Of a stretch of 64,000 bases of DNA, positions 34,487-42,486 are shown piece by piece. The translations under genes were made by a program, and so were the position numbers. The notes beneath the pieces were generated by a model that did not search any database, was not told the origin of the DNA, and was given only the letters and a program-made list of their open reading frames with translations. Source of the DNA: JAAYBF01 sp963716445 (lineage in GTDB: Bacteria > Actinomycetota > Thermoleophilia > Solirubrobacterales > Thermoleophilaceae); assembly GCA_963716445.1 (NCBI GenBank), contig OY970313.1, positions 1,240,001 to 1,304,000 on the forward strand. Direction: 5' to 3'. Position 1 is the first letter of the stretch. Each line of letters begins with the position of its first letter.

Positions 34487-34492
34487 TCGTGC

Positions 34493-34909
34493 ATGTCAAG
34501 GGTTGAGCTGGATCCTGAACGCGGCCGAGCGGCTGCAGCCAAGTTGAAGGCGCTCGGCGTGAAGGGAATCCTCGTCAAGGCAGCCGAGCAGGGTTACATC
34601 ACGCAGCTCGCATGCAAGATGCCCGAATGTTTCTGCCCCAAGGAGCTTGGGGGCGCGTGCTACTTCGAGCCGGTCACCGCCGAATTGAGCGACTGGATGC
34701 CTACCCACGAGCACTTCCCGCTCTCCAAGAGAGAGGGCGGCAAGGTAGCCATGGACAACGCCATCCTGGCGCACCGCCTCTGTAATCGCATCGACTACTC
34801 GATAAGTGTCGGCCGTTCGTACACCCGCGATCTCGAGAGGATTAGGAATGCCCGTGATGACGCGATCCGCCGCAACAACGAAGGACCGGACGCCTTGACG
34901 CAAATCTAG
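34493..34909 (+). CDS. Small HNH-nuclease-like protein
   Basis: A 138-residue protein. A Cys cluster (CKMPECFC) is followed by HEHFPLSKREGG, VAMDNAILAHRLCN, an arrangement matching the HNH core His...Asn...His-x2-Cys-Asn. The N-terminal 35 residues are helical. It starts 21 bp after a tRNA gene and is less GC-rich than its neighbours, which may mark horizontal acquisition at a tRNA. No partner methyltransferase, terminase or toxin-immunity gene is beside it, so the role (restriction, homing or other) is open. Confidence 0.7.
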   Translation: MSRVELDPERGRAAAAKLKALGVKGILVKAAEQGYITQLACKMPECFCPKELGGACYFEPVTAELSDWMPTHEHFPLSKREGGKVAMDNAILAHRLCNRIDYSISVGRSYTRDLERIRNARDDAIRRNNEGPDALTQI

Positions 34910-35017
34910 GCGGGCTATCGCAGCACGGCCGCAGACCTCGTGACGCCGGGCGCCGACAATGCGGCCGGCGCGACCCGACAAGTGCAAAGGGTCGGCCGGC
35001 CGCGTTGTCTGTCGGCG

Positions 35018-35533
35018 TCAGGAGCCGCTGTTGCTCGGTGAGCCGACCGACCGGCGGGTCTCCTGGGCGCTCTGCTGAGTCGACTCCTTGAGGCCCTCGG
35101 CATGCTCCTGGCCGGCCTCGCGGGCGGTCTCCTTGGCGCTCTCGGCCGCCTGCTGGGCGACGTCGCGGCCGCGGTCGAGGGCCTCTTGGCCGGTCTCCCT
35201 GGCCTTGTCCTTGATCTGATCGGCCATCGGACCGATCCTCTCGTCCTCGACGTTGGTGGAGGGGATCATCATGCCGGCGACGAAGCCGACGGCCGCGGCG
35301 CCCACGGCGAGCCCGATCGGGTTCTCCTGGGCCATTCCGGCCGCCCGCTTGGCGCCGTGCTTCACGTCCTCCGTGTCCGGCGCGGCGCCGGTCACCCTGG
35401 ACTTGACCGAGTCCACCTTGTCGCGGGCACGGCTGGGCACGTCGGTCTTGTGGCCCAACGCCTCGACGGTGTCGCCCATCTCGGCCCTCGTGCCCTCTAT
35501 GTCCTGCCTGATCTCGCGCGGGTCTTGGCCCAT
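35018..35533 (-). CDS. DUF3618-type membrane-associated stress protein
   Basis: 171 residues. The N-terminus (DPREIRQDIEGTRAEMGDTVEAL) is the DUF3618 signature; one hydrophobic segment lies near residues 78-95; the rest is a long charged amphipathic helix of Lys/Glu/Ala/Gln repeats resembling LEA-type proteins. Last gene of a leftward three-gene cluster, overlapping the previous one by 37 bp. Confidence 0.8.
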   Translation of the reverse strand: MGQDPREIRQDIEGTRAEMGDTVEALGHKTDVPSRARDKVDSVKSRVTGAAPDTEDVKHGAKRAAGMAQENPIGLAVGAAAVGFVAGMMIPSTNVEDERIGPMADQIKDKARETGQEALDRGRDVAQQAAESAKETAREAGQEHAEGLKESTQQSAQETRRSVGSPSNSGS

Positions 35534-35925
35534 TGCACGTCCTCCTTCACGCTGTCGACTGCTTGCTCGGGTACCGGTGGCCCCGCTTTGTCCATCTGCT
35601 TCCTGCCGTTCATCGCCAGGACCGCGGCGACGGCCGCATAGATCACGGCGACGATCAGCGCGGCCAGCCAGAGCGTCATCGCGGAGTCGAGGACGACGAT
35701 CAGCATCGTCGTCAGCGCCGCGAAGGCGAAGACGCCGAATAGGCCCGCCCCGCCGAACATCCCCGCGCCCGCGCCCGCACGCTTGCCCTTCTGGGCCAGC
35801 TCGGCCTTGGCGAGGTCGATCTCCTGCCGCACGAGCGTCGTCGTCTGGTCCGAGAGGTCTCGGAGCAGATCGCCGATCGGGCGCTCGTGCAGGTCGTTGT
35901 TGCCTGAGTGCCCTTGCCCGGCCAT
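35497..35925 (-). CDS. Actinobacterial Holin-X / phage-holin-superfamily III membrane protein
   Basis: 142 residues. The family start (PIGDLLRDLSDQTTTLVRQEIDLAKAEL) is followed by two transmembrane helices (~55-110). In actinobacteria this family is a chromosomal membrane protein found with DUF3618 and not a lysis holin. It is in the same order here, so I read the cluster as an envelope or stress module. Confidence 0.85.
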   Translation of the reverse strand: MAGQGHSGNNDLHERPIGDLLRDLSDQTTTLVRQEIDLAKAELAQKGKRAGAGAGMFGGAGLFGVFAFAALTTMLIVVLDSAMTLWLAALIVAVIYAAVAAVLAMNGRKQMDKAGPPVPEQAVDSVKEDVQWAKTRARSGRT

Positions 35926-35927
35926 GA

Positions 35928-36476
35928 CTACAGTCCTCCGGTCCCGGAAGGTGTGCCCGTGCGGACGGGCGGTGCGGCGCCGACCTCAGCGCCTGTCCCC
36001 GTGGAGCCGCGCGTTCCGACTCCCGCGGGCAGCTCGCCCCCCGCGCCGGAGCCGTAGCCCGCCGAGCTGTAGCCGCTGCCGATCGAGCTGCGGTACCGCT
36101 GGCTGCTCGATGCCTTCAACACGCGCGAGGCAACGAAGCCCAATGCCAGTCCGCCCGCCGCGATCGCCCACGGGTTGCGCCGGCCGAAGTCCTCGACGTC
36201 GCGCAGGATGCGGTCGCCGTCGGACTCGGTCAGCCAGCTGCCGACCTTCTCCGCGCGGTTTGCCGCCTGCTCGGCGACCTTCGCCGGGCCGTCCTTGCCC
36301 TGCTTGCGCAGCTCGTCGGCGACGCTGCGGACATCGCTCGCCTGCGACGCCACGCGCTCGCCGGCCTGGGTCGAGCGCTGGTCGACCTGCTCGCGCATCT
36401 TGCTCTTCGCCTGGTCGGCTGCCTGGCCCGCCTTCTCCTGCGCTTGGCCGGCGACCTCCTGAACTGACTCCGCCAT
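35928..36476 (-). CDS. Helical stress/envelope protein with one membrane segment
   Basis: 182 residues from the ATG at 36476, chosen because GGAGG lies 8 nt upstream. Residues 1-95 form a long Ala/Glu/Gln/Lys amphipathic helix; NPWAIAAGGLALGFVASRVL (~108-127) is a membrane segment; the tail is Gly/Ser/Thr-rich and low complexity. First gene of the leftward cluster. A SigB-like promoter candidate is upstream. Exact family not recognised. Confidence 0.7.
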   Translation of the reverse strand: MAESVQEVAGQAQEKAGQAADQAKSKMREQVDQRSTQAGERVASQASDVRSVADELRKQGKDGPAKVAEQAANRAEKVGSWLTESDGDRILRDVEDFGRRNPWAIAAGGLALGFVASRVLKASSSQRYRSSIGSGYSSAGYGSGAGGELPAGVGTRGSTGTGAEVGAAPPVRTGTPSGTGGL

Positions 36477-36508
36477 TCGGGGTCCTCCTTGCATCGGGTC
36501 CGGGCCTG

Positions 36509-36533
36509 CTACCCGAGCCCTGGCGGAGCTAAC
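36509..36533 (-). promoter_or_regulatory. SigB/general-stress-like promoter candidate
   Basis: On the minus strand GTTA, 15 nt, then GGGTAG, resembling the SigB-type consensus GTTT-N14-16-GGGTAT, about 33 nt upstream of the cluster's first ATG. A match of this length can occur by chance. Confidence 0.35.
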
Positions 36534-36617
36534 GACTTCTAGATGCCGTTGGGACGAGGCCGGATGACCGGCCGCGCCGCGTGCGACGCTGCAAGGACGT
36601 GGGGACCGGGGAGGCGG

Positions 36618-37181
36618 TCAGCGCGCGACGAAGGAGAACGGAAGCTCGTCCTCCACCTCGCGCAACGTCGGCGCCGTCGCGTCGCGCCGCGACGGCAGTA
36701 GCTGCACGTCCTCGGGCCAGGCGATCCCGACGTCCGGGTCGTCGAAGCGGATCCCGCGCTCCAGCTCGCCGTCGTAGTAGGAGGAGCACTTGTAGGCGAC
36801 GTCGGCTACCTCGCTGGTCACGCAGAACCCGTGCGCGAAGCCGACCGGCACGTAGAGCTGTCGCAGCAGCTCGTCGTCGAGCTCGAACGCCTCCCACTCG
36901 CCGAAGGTCGGCGAGCCGCGACGGATGTCGACCACGACGTCGAGCACCGAGCCGCGCACGCAGCGGACCAGCTTCGCCTGGCCGGCGCCGAGCTGGAAGT
37001 GCATCCCGCGCACCACGCCGCGCGTCGAGCGCGAGTGGTTGTCCTGGACGAACTCGACGTCGACGCCGAGGCCGGCGTAGACGTCGCGGCGGTAGGTCTC
37101 GTGGAAGAAGCCGCGGCTGTCCGAATGGACGGCCGGCTGGATCAGCGCGAGGCCTGCTAGTCGAGTGTCCAACCGCTTCAC
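36618..37181 (-). CDS. rfbC: dTDP-4-dehydrorhamnose 3,5-epimerase-like protein (RfbC family)
   Basis: A cupin-fold sugar epimerase, 187 residues from the GTG at 37181. The active-site set is visible: H in DSRGFFHETYR region, QDNHSRST, GVVRGMHFQ with its catalytic His, and VPVGFAHGFCV. The longer ATG start at 37220 would overlap the divergent gene and was not used. Beside a cytidylyltransferase rather than rmlABD, so the real substrate may be a CDP- or dTDP-hexose. Confidence 0.87.
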   Translation of the reverse strand: MKRLDTRLAGLALIQPAVHSDSRGFFHETYRRDVYAGLGVDVEFVQDNHSRSTRGVVRGMHFQLGAGQAKLVRCVRGSVLDVVVDIRRGSPTFGEWEAFELDDELLRQLYVPVGFAHGFCVTSEVADVAYKCSSYYDGELERGIRFDDPDVGIAWPEDVQLLPSRRDATAPTLREVEDELPFSFVAR

Positions 37182-37218
37182 GGCGGCGCAGCGTACCCGA
37201 CGCGATAATGCCCGCCGC

Positions 37219-37944
37219 ATGCGGGACGGTCAGAGCCTGCCCACCGTCGCGATTCTCTGCGGCGGGCGGGGCACCCGACTCCAGGAGGGAACCCAGTCGA
37301 TCCCGAAGCCGCTGGTGGAGATCGGCGGCCGGCCGATCCTTTGGCACGTGATCCGCCTCTACGCCGTCCAGGGCTTCCGCGACTTCGTGCTGTGCACCGG
37401 CTACCGCGGCGAGCTGATCGAGCGCTTCGCGGCGAAGAGCGACTGGCCGGAGGGCGTGACCGTGCGCTGCGTCGACACCGGCCTCGACACGCCGACCGGC
37501 GGTCGGCTGCACCGCGTCCGCGGCGAGCTGGGGGAGGGGACCGCCTGCGCGACCTACGCCGACGGCCTCGCCGACGTCGACCTCGCCGCGCTGCTCGCCT
37601 TCCACCGCGAGCACGGCGCCGCCGCGACGATGACCGTCGTCCGTCCCGAGCTGCAGTTCGGCGTGACCCGCCTCGACGGCGACGGCCGTGTGCTCGGCTT
37701 CGAGGAGAAGCCCCGCTCCGAGCAGTGGATCAACGGCGGCTTCTTCTGCTTCGAGCCGGCGGCCTTCGCGCACATGTCGGAGACCAGCGTCCTCGAGCGC
37801 GAGCCGCTCGAGCGACTCGCCGCCGAGGGCGGGCTGCGCGCCTACCGCCACACCGGCTTCTGGGAGTGCATGGACACCTACAAGGACGCGATCCAGCTCA
37901 ACGACCTCTGGGAGGAACGGCGGGCGCCCTGGAAGCTCTGGTGA
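37219..37944 (+). CDS. rfbF: Nucleotidyltransferase, glucose-1-phosphate cytidylyltransferase-like (RfbF)
   Basis: 241 residues with the nucleotidyltransferase motif AILCGGRGTRL at ~10-20, followed by SIPKPLVEIGGRPILWHV, YADGLADVDL, FEEKP and INGGFFCFEP, then FWECMDTYKD near the end. This pattern fits RfbF (CDP-glucose formation) better than RmlA. Divergent from rfbC. A GATAAT lies 9 nt before the ATG. A CDP-glucose dehydratase-like gene is at 59.7 kb, not adjacent. Confidence 0.85.
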   Translation: MRDGQSLPTVAILCGGRGTRLQEGTQSIPKPLVEIGGRPILWHVIRLYAVQGFRDFVLCTGYRGELIERFAAKSDWPEGVTVRCVDTGLDTPTGGRLHRVRGELGEGTACATYADGLADVDLAALLAFHREHGAAATMTVVRPELQFGVTRLDGDGRVLGFEEKPRSEQWINGGFFCFEPAAFAHMSETSVLEREPLERLAAEGGLRAYRHTGFWECMDTYKDAIQLNDLWEERRAPWKLW

Positions 37945-37978
37945 AGGAACTTCCGGGCGGCGGGCGAAACAGACCGCC

Positions 37979-38830
37979 GTGAAGGCCTCAGCCACCGCCG
38001 CGCTCACCCTGTCCGCCGAGATCCGCTCCCGCTTCGACGAGTTCTCGCGCTCGCAGAAGGACGTCGGCCAGTACATCGTCGACCACCTCGACGAGGCTTC
38101 GTTCCACACCGCCGAGGAGCTCGCGCGCCGCGCCAACACCTCCTCGTCGACGGTCGTCCGCTTCGCCCAGGCGCTCGGCTTCGAGGGCTTCCCCGAGCTG
38201 CAATCGGCTGCCCGTGACGAGTACCGCCGCGCCCGCGAGGGCGAGCAGGGGACCGTCGACCTCGCCAATCCGCCGCTCTTCCCGATCGACCAGACCGAGT
38301 TCGAGGCGGCTCTCGCCGCCGACCACGTCAACGTCGAGGAGACCGCGCGCAAGCTCGACCGCGAGGAGGTCGCGCACTGCGTCGAGCTGATCTCGCGCGC
38401 CGAGCGGATCGTCCTCTGCGGAACCGATCAGATGGCCTTCTTCGCGAGCTACCTGCGCCACCTGCTGATGCTGCTCGACCTGCGCTGCGAGGTGGTGGCC
38501 AGCCCGAGCCAGGAGGGCCTGGCCAAGCTCGGCCGGATCGACGACCGCACGGTGCTGGTCGGCTTCTCCGCCGGCCGTCCGCATCCGCTCGTCGTGCGCG
38601 CGATGAAGCTCGCTCGCAACCGCAGCGCGGCCACCATCTCGGTCTCCGACGCGACGCTCTCCGAGGTCGCCAAGCTCGCGGACCACAAGCTCTTCTACTC
38701 GTCGAACAGCCCCGCCTTCGTTCGCTCGCACGCCGCGCTACTGAGCATCGTCCAGGCGATCGCCTACGGCGTGTACGCGATGGACGAGTCCGCCTACTCG
38801 GACCGCATCAAGGCCTTCAAGCTCAAGTAG
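37979..38830 (+). CDS. MurR/RpiR family transcriptional regulator
   Basis: 283 residues from the GTG at 37979. N-terminal helix-turn-helix of the RpiR type (TAEELARRANTSSSTVVRFAQALGFEGF with the FPEL continuation) and a C-terminal SIS sugar-phosphate-binding domain (VELISRAERIVLCGTDQ, later ATISVSDA). Such proteins sense phosphosugars. It sits between rfbF and pdxS; its target is not evident. Confidence 0.9.
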   Translation: MKASATAALTLSAEIRSRFDEFSRSQKDVGQYIVDHLDEASFHTAEELARRANTSSSTVVRFAQALGFEGFPELQSAARDEYRRAREGEQGTVDLANPPLFPIDQTEFEAALAADHVNVEETARKLDREEVAHCVELISRAERIVLCGTDQMAFFASYLRHLLMLLDLRCEVVASPSQEGLAKLGRIDDRTVLVGFSAGRPHPLVVRAMKLARNRSAATISVSDATLSEVAKLADHKLFYSSNSPAFVRSHAALLSIVQAIAYGVYAMDESAYSDRIKAFKLK

Positions 38831-38835
38831 CCCCG

Positions 38836-38841
38836 TAGTAT
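38836..38841 (+). promoter_or_regulatory. -10 hexamer TAGTAT, probable leaderless pdxS promoter
   Basis: TAGTAT followed by 7 nt (tggggcg) and the pdxS GTG. Confidence 0.45.
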
Positions 38842-38848
38842 TGGGGCG

Positions 38849-39736
38849 GTGAAGCAGGAAGGGACGTTCGCGGTCAAGTCGGGGCTCGCCGAGATGTTGA
38901 AGGGCGGGGTGATCATGGACGTGGTGACCGCGGAGCAGGCGCGGATCGCCGAGGCGGCGGGCGCGGCGGCGGTGATGGCGCTGGAGCGCGTGCCAGCCGA
39001 CATCCGGGTGGCGGGCGGGGTCGCGCGGATGTCGGATCCGACGATGATCGAGGCGATCCAGGCGGCGGTCACGATCCCGGTGATGGCGAAGGCGCGGATC
39101 GGCCACTTCGTCGAGGCGGAGGTGCTGCAGGCGCTCGAGGTGGACTACATCGACGAGTCCGAGGTCCTGACGCCGGCCGACGAGGCCAATCACATCGACA
39201 AGTGGGGCTTCAAGGTCCCGTTCGTCTGTGGCGCGACGAACCTCGGCGAGGCGCTGCGCCGGATCGCCGAGGGCGCGGCGATGATCCGCAGCAAGGGCGA
39301 GGCCGGCACCGGCAACGTCGTCGAGGCGGTGCGCCACCTGCGCCAGATCGGCGGCGACGTCCGCCGTCTCGGCGCGCTCGACGCCGCCGAGCTGCCGACC
39401 GCCGCGAAGGACCTCCAGGCGCCGCTGCCGCTCGTGCGCGACGTCGCCGCGGCCGGCAGGCTGCCGGTCGTGACGTTCTCCGCCGGTGGCGTCGCGACGC
39501 CGGCCGACGCCGCGCTGATGATGCGGCTCGGCGCCGAGGGCGTGTTCGTCGGCTCGGGCATCTTCAAGTCCGAGGATCCGGAGCGCACCGCCGTCGCGGT
39601 CGTGGAGGCGACCACCCACTTCGAGGACGCCGAGCGCATCGCCGCCGCCTCCCGCGACCTCGGCGCGCCGATGACCGGGATCGGCATGGACGCGATCGCG
39701 GACCACGGCGGCCTGCTCCAAGAGCGCGGTTGGTGA
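38849..39736 (+). CDS. pdxS: Pyridoxal 5'-phosphate synthase subunit PdxS
   Basis: The TIM-barrel synthase subunit that builds PLP from ribose 5-phosphate, glyceraldehyde 3-phosphate and ammonia. 295 residues starting KQEGTFAVKSGLAEMLKGGVIMDV, with the catalytic lysines in MAKARIGH and RSKGEAGTGNVVEAVRH, and VTFSAGGVATPADAA near the end. The GTG start overlaps nothing upstream. The stop overlaps the pdxT GTG by 4 bp. Confidence 0.97.
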   Translation: MKQEGTFAVKSGLAEMLKGGVIMDVVTAEQARIAEAAGAAAVMALERVPADIRVAGGVARMSDPTMIEAIQAAVTIPVMAKARIGHFVEAEVLQALEVDYIDESEVLTPADEANHIDKWGFKVPFVCGATNLGEALRRIAEGAAMIRSKGEAGTGNVVEAVRHLRQIGGDVRRLGALDAAELPTAAKDLQAPLPLVRDVAAAGRLPVVTFSAGGVATPADAALMMRLGAEGVFVGSGIFKSEDPERTAVAVVEATTHFEDAERIAAASRDLGAPMTGIGMDAIADHGGLLQERGW

Positions 39737-40395
39737 CGCGCAGCACAGCGCGGGCGGACCGGTCCAACGTCGCGCTGGATGGCTCGCGACAGCGAGGTCC
39801 GGCGAGCGCCGCGGCGCCAGCGGCGATCGGAGTCCTCGCCCTGCAGGGCGACTTCGAGGCCCACCGCAAGCTGCTCGAGGGCCTCGGCGCACGCGTGCGC
39901 GAGGTCCGCGTGCCGGCGGACCTCGACGGACTCGACGGGCTCGTCATCCCCGGCGGGGAGTCGACGACGATGACGCTCGGCATCGAGCGCGAGGGCCTCG
40001 CCGAGCCGCTGCGCGAGCTGGTGCGCTCCGGCGCGCCGGTGCTCGGCACCTGCGCGGGGCTGATCATGCTCGACCGCAGCCATCTCGGCCTGCTCGACGT
40101 CGAGACGCAGCGCAACGCCTTCGGGCGCCAGGCGCACAGCTTCGAGGCGCTGCTCGATCTCGACGGCATCGGCCGCGACGTGCCGGCGATCTTCATCCGC
40201 GCGCCGTGGGTGAGCGAGCTCGGCGACGGGGTGGAGGTGCTCGCCGAGGTCGACGGCCATCCCGTCGCGGTCCGCGAGGGCGACGTCCTGGCCGTCGCCT
40301 TTCATCCAGAGCTCAACGGCGAGACGCGGCTGCACGAGTGGCTGCTGCGGCGGATCGAGACGGTGACCACGAGCAACGGAGGACAGACCCGGTGA
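39733..40395 (+). CDS. pdxT: Pyridoxal 5'-phosphate synthase glutaminase subunit PdxT
   Basis: Supplies ammonia to PdxS. Class I amidotransferase: GGESTTM at ~77-83, nucleophile Cys in LGTCAGLI, and HPEL as the His-Glu. The canonical start IGVLALQGDFEAH lies about 33 residues in, so this protein has an Ala/Arg-rich N-terminal extension; no other ATG/GTG/TTG occurs between. Its stop overlaps the next gene's GTG. Confidence 0.93.
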   Translation: MTRSTARADRSNVALDGSRQRGPASAAAPAAIGVLALQGDFEAHRKLLEGLGARVREVRVPADLDGLDGLVIPGGESTTMTLGIEREGLAEPLRELVRSGAPVLGTCAGLIMLDRSHLGLLDVETQRNAFGRQAHSFEALLDLDGIGRDVPAIFIRAPWVSELGDGVEVLAEVDGHPVAVREGDVLAVAFHPELNGETRLHEWLLRRIETVTTSNGGQTR

Positions 40396-41495
40396 AGGAC
40401 TCACGCGTGGAGGCGCTCGCGCAGATACTCGTGCGGTACTCGACGAAGGTCCAGAAGGACGACGTCTGCGTCATCCAGGGGACGACCACCGGCGAGCCGC
40501 TGATCCAGGCGGTCTACGAGGAGATCCTGCGCGCCGGCGGGCTGCCCGTGATGCAACTCACCACCGAGCAGGCGCAGGCGGCCTTCTTCGAGCTCGCGAC
40601 CGACGACCAGCTCGACTGGGTCGCGCCGCCCGCCGAGTGGACGGCCGAGCAGGCCGACGTGCGGATCGTCGTGATGGCGGACGCCAACCCACGCGCCCTG
40701 TCGGGAGCCGATCCGGCGAAGCAGGCGCGCGCGCAGCGCGCTCGCCGCAAGCTGATGGAGACATCGATGCAGCGCGCGGCGGACGGCGAGCACCGCTGGT
40801 CGCTGACGCTGTTCCCGACGCACGCCTACGCCGGGGAGGCCGGCATGTCGCTGTCGGCCTACGAGGACTTCTACTACGGCGCCTGCCTCGCGACCGACGC
40901 CGATCCGGTCACCGCCTGGCAGCGCCAGTCCGACGAGGTGATCCGGCTCGCCGAGTGGATCGAGGGGCGGGAGGAGGTCCACGTCACCGGGCCCGGCACG
41001 GACATCAAGCTCGGCGTCGCCGGCCGTCACTGGGTGCCGTGCGTCGGGACCCACAACATGCCCGACGGCGAGTTCTTCACCGGCCCAGTCGAGGACGCCG
41101 TCGACGGCGAGGTCGCCTTCTCGTTCCCCGCGACCTACGGCGGCCGCGAGGTCTCGGGCGTGAGGCTGCGCTTCGAGAGCGGCCGCGTCGTCGACGCCTC
41201 CGCCGAGCGCGGCGAGGACTTCCTGATCGAGATGCTCGACAGCGACGATGGCGCCCGTAGGCTCGGCGAGCTCGGCATCGGCACCAACTACGGGATCGCG
41301 ACCGGCACCAAGGAGATCCTGCTCGACGAGAAGATCGGCGGCACGGTCCACATGGCGATCGGCGCCTCCTATCCCGAGACGCGCGGCGTCAACGGCTCGG
41401 CCGTGCACTGGGACATGGTCTGCGACCTGCGCCACGGCGGCTCGATCGCGGTCGACGGCGTCGAGCTCCAGCGCGACGGGAAGTTCGTCGTCTGA
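40392..41495 (+). CDS. M29 family aminopeptidase
   Basis: A 367-residue dinuclear metallo-aminopeptidase. Family blocks are visible: LVRYSTKVQKDDVCVIQ at the start, NMPDGEFFTGPVEDAVDGEV with the first metal Glu, ELGIGTNYGI, then DEKIGGTVHMAIGASYPETRG and SAVHWDMVCDLR with His, His and Asp ligands. GTG overlaps the pdxT stop. Linkage to pdxST may be only operonic. Confidence 0.93.
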   Translation: MKDSRVEALAQILVRYSTKVQKDDVCVIQGTTTGEPLIQAVYEEILRAGGLPVMQLTTEQAQAAFFELATDDQLDWVAPPAEWTAEQADVRIVVMADANPRALSGADPAKQARAQRARRKLMETSMQRAADGEHRWSLTLFPTHAYAGEAGMSLSAYEDFYYGACLATDADPVTAWQRQSDEVIRLAEWIEGREEVHVTGPGTDIKLGVAGRHWVPCVGTHNMPDGEFFTGPVEDAVDGEVAFSFPATYGGREVSGVRLRFESGRVVDASAERGEDFLIEMLDSDDGARRLGELGIGTNYGIATGTKEILLDEKIGGTVHMAIGASYPETRGVNGSAVHWDMVCDLRHGGSIAVDGVELQRDGKFVV

Positions 41496-41521
41496 ATCAC
41501 TCAGCGTAGGGCGCTATCGCC

Positions 41522-41667
41522 GCCCCCTGGCCTGGGGTGGCTTCTCTCGGCTGGCCTCAGGCGGCCGGCCGGACGAAGCGATCGGGCTCGCCTGGACAGG
41601 TCAGCGCTGGTTGACGAGGCCCGCCGAGTAAAGCCACCTGAGGGCAGGGGGTCAGGCCCGACCTGTC
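41522..41667 (+). ncRNA. Candidate structured RNA element upstream of yebC
   Basis: A 146-nt intergenic element with nested pairing. Closing helix: CCCCCT (41523-41528) with AGGGGG (41646-41651), CCT with AGG (41641-41643), GTGGCTT (41537-41543) with AAGCCAC (41631-41637). Inside is hairpin GGCTGGCC-tcaggc-GGCCGGCC (41549-41570) and helix CGGGC (41583-41587) with GCCCG (41619-41623). GACAGGTC (41595-41602) is perfectly complementary to GACCTGTC (41660-41667) beyond the closing helix: a potential 8-bp pseudoknot. It matches no riboswitch, SRP, RNase P, tmRNA or 6S signature I know. Strand is undetermined; + is assumed from context. Confidence 0.5.
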
Positions 41668-41669
41668 AC

Positions 41670-41675
41670 TAGAAT
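41670..41675 (+). promoter_or_regulatory. -10-like TAGAAT before yebC
   Basis: TAGAAT 13 nt before the yebC ATG, just past the structured element. If used, yebC would have a ~6-nt leader and the element upstream would be a separate transcript. Confidence 0.35.
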
Positions 41676-41688
41676 CCCATCCCTATTC

Positions 41689-42441
41689 ATGTCGGGTCAT
41701 TCCAAATGGGCGTCGATCAAGCACAAGAAGAAGGCGACCGACGCCAAGCGCGGCGCCCTCTTCACGAAGCTGACGCGCGCGATCACCGTCGCCGCGCGTG
41801 AGGGGGGAGACCCGGAGGGCAACCCGTCGCTCGCGCTCGCGGTCCAGAAGGCCAAGGACGCGAGCATGCCGAAGGACAACATCGAGCGGGCGATCGCCAA
41901 GGGCACCGGCGCCGACCAGGACGCGGCCGCCTTCGAGACGGTCCTCTACGAGGGCTACGGGCCGGGCGGCGTGGCGGTGCTCGTCGAGGCGCTGACCGAC
42001 AACCGCAACCGCACCAGCTCGGACGTCCGCCACGCCTTCTCGAAGCACGGCGGCAACCTCGGCGAGCCGGGCTCGGTGTCCTGGATCTTCGAGAAGAAGG
42101 GCCAGATCGTCGTCGACGCCGCCCGCTACGACGAGGACGACCTCATGCCGGCGATCGACGCCGGCGCCGAGGACGTGGCGGAGGACGGGGACGTGCTCGA
42201 GATCGTCACCGCCCCCGGCGACCTCGCGGCGATCCGCGAGGCGCTCGAGCGGGCCGGCGTCGAGCTCCAGTCGGCCGAGCTGGTGATGCGCCCGACCAAC
42301 CGCGTCGAGGTCGACGAGGGACACGCGGCGACGCTGATGCGGCTGCTCGACGCGCTCGACGACAACGACGACGTCCAGGACGTCCACGCGAACTTCGACG
42401 TCGACGCCGACGTTCTCGAGCGGGTGGCCGGGCAGGCCTGA
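41689..42441 (+). CDS. yebC: YebC/PmpR family protein (TACO1 homologue)
   Basis: 250 residues starting SGHSKWASIKHKKKATDAKRG, the family hallmark, with EGYGPGGVAVLVEALTDNRNRT and DDNDDVQDVHANFD further on. Long called a transcriptional regulator; related proteins relieve ribosome stalling at polyproline, which is notable as efp is also in the window. yebC-ruvC-ruvA-ruvB is a conserved order. Confidence 0.95.
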   Translation: MSGHSKWASIKHKKKATDAKRGALFTKLTRAITVAAREGGDPEGNPSLALAVQKAKDASMPKDNIERAIAKGTGADQDAAAFETVLYEGYGPGGVAVLVEALTDNRNRTSSDVRHAFSKHGGNLGEPGSVSWIFEKKGQIVVDAARYDEDDLMPAIDAGAEDVAEDGDVLEIVTAPGDLAAIREALERAGVELQSAELVMRPTNRVEVDEGHAATLMRLLDALDDNDDVQDVHANFDVDADVLERVAGQA

Positions 42442-42473
42442 GAGTCGCCCGGGGAGGCGTCCGGGCTCCGCCG

Positions 42474-42479
42474 CAGAAT
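42474..42479 (+). promoter_or_regulatory. -10 hexamer CAGAAT, probable leaderless ruvC promoter
   Basis: CAGAAT followed by 7 nt (cactccg) and the ruvC GTG. Confidence 0.35.
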
Positions 42480-42486
42480 CACTCCG

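Noticed and set aside
35497..35925. Holin gene beside a tRNA and HNH gene read as a prophage
   Set aside because: The protein fits the chromosomal Actinobacterial Holin-X family found with DUF3618 genes. No capsid, tail, terminase, integrase or endolysin gene is present.
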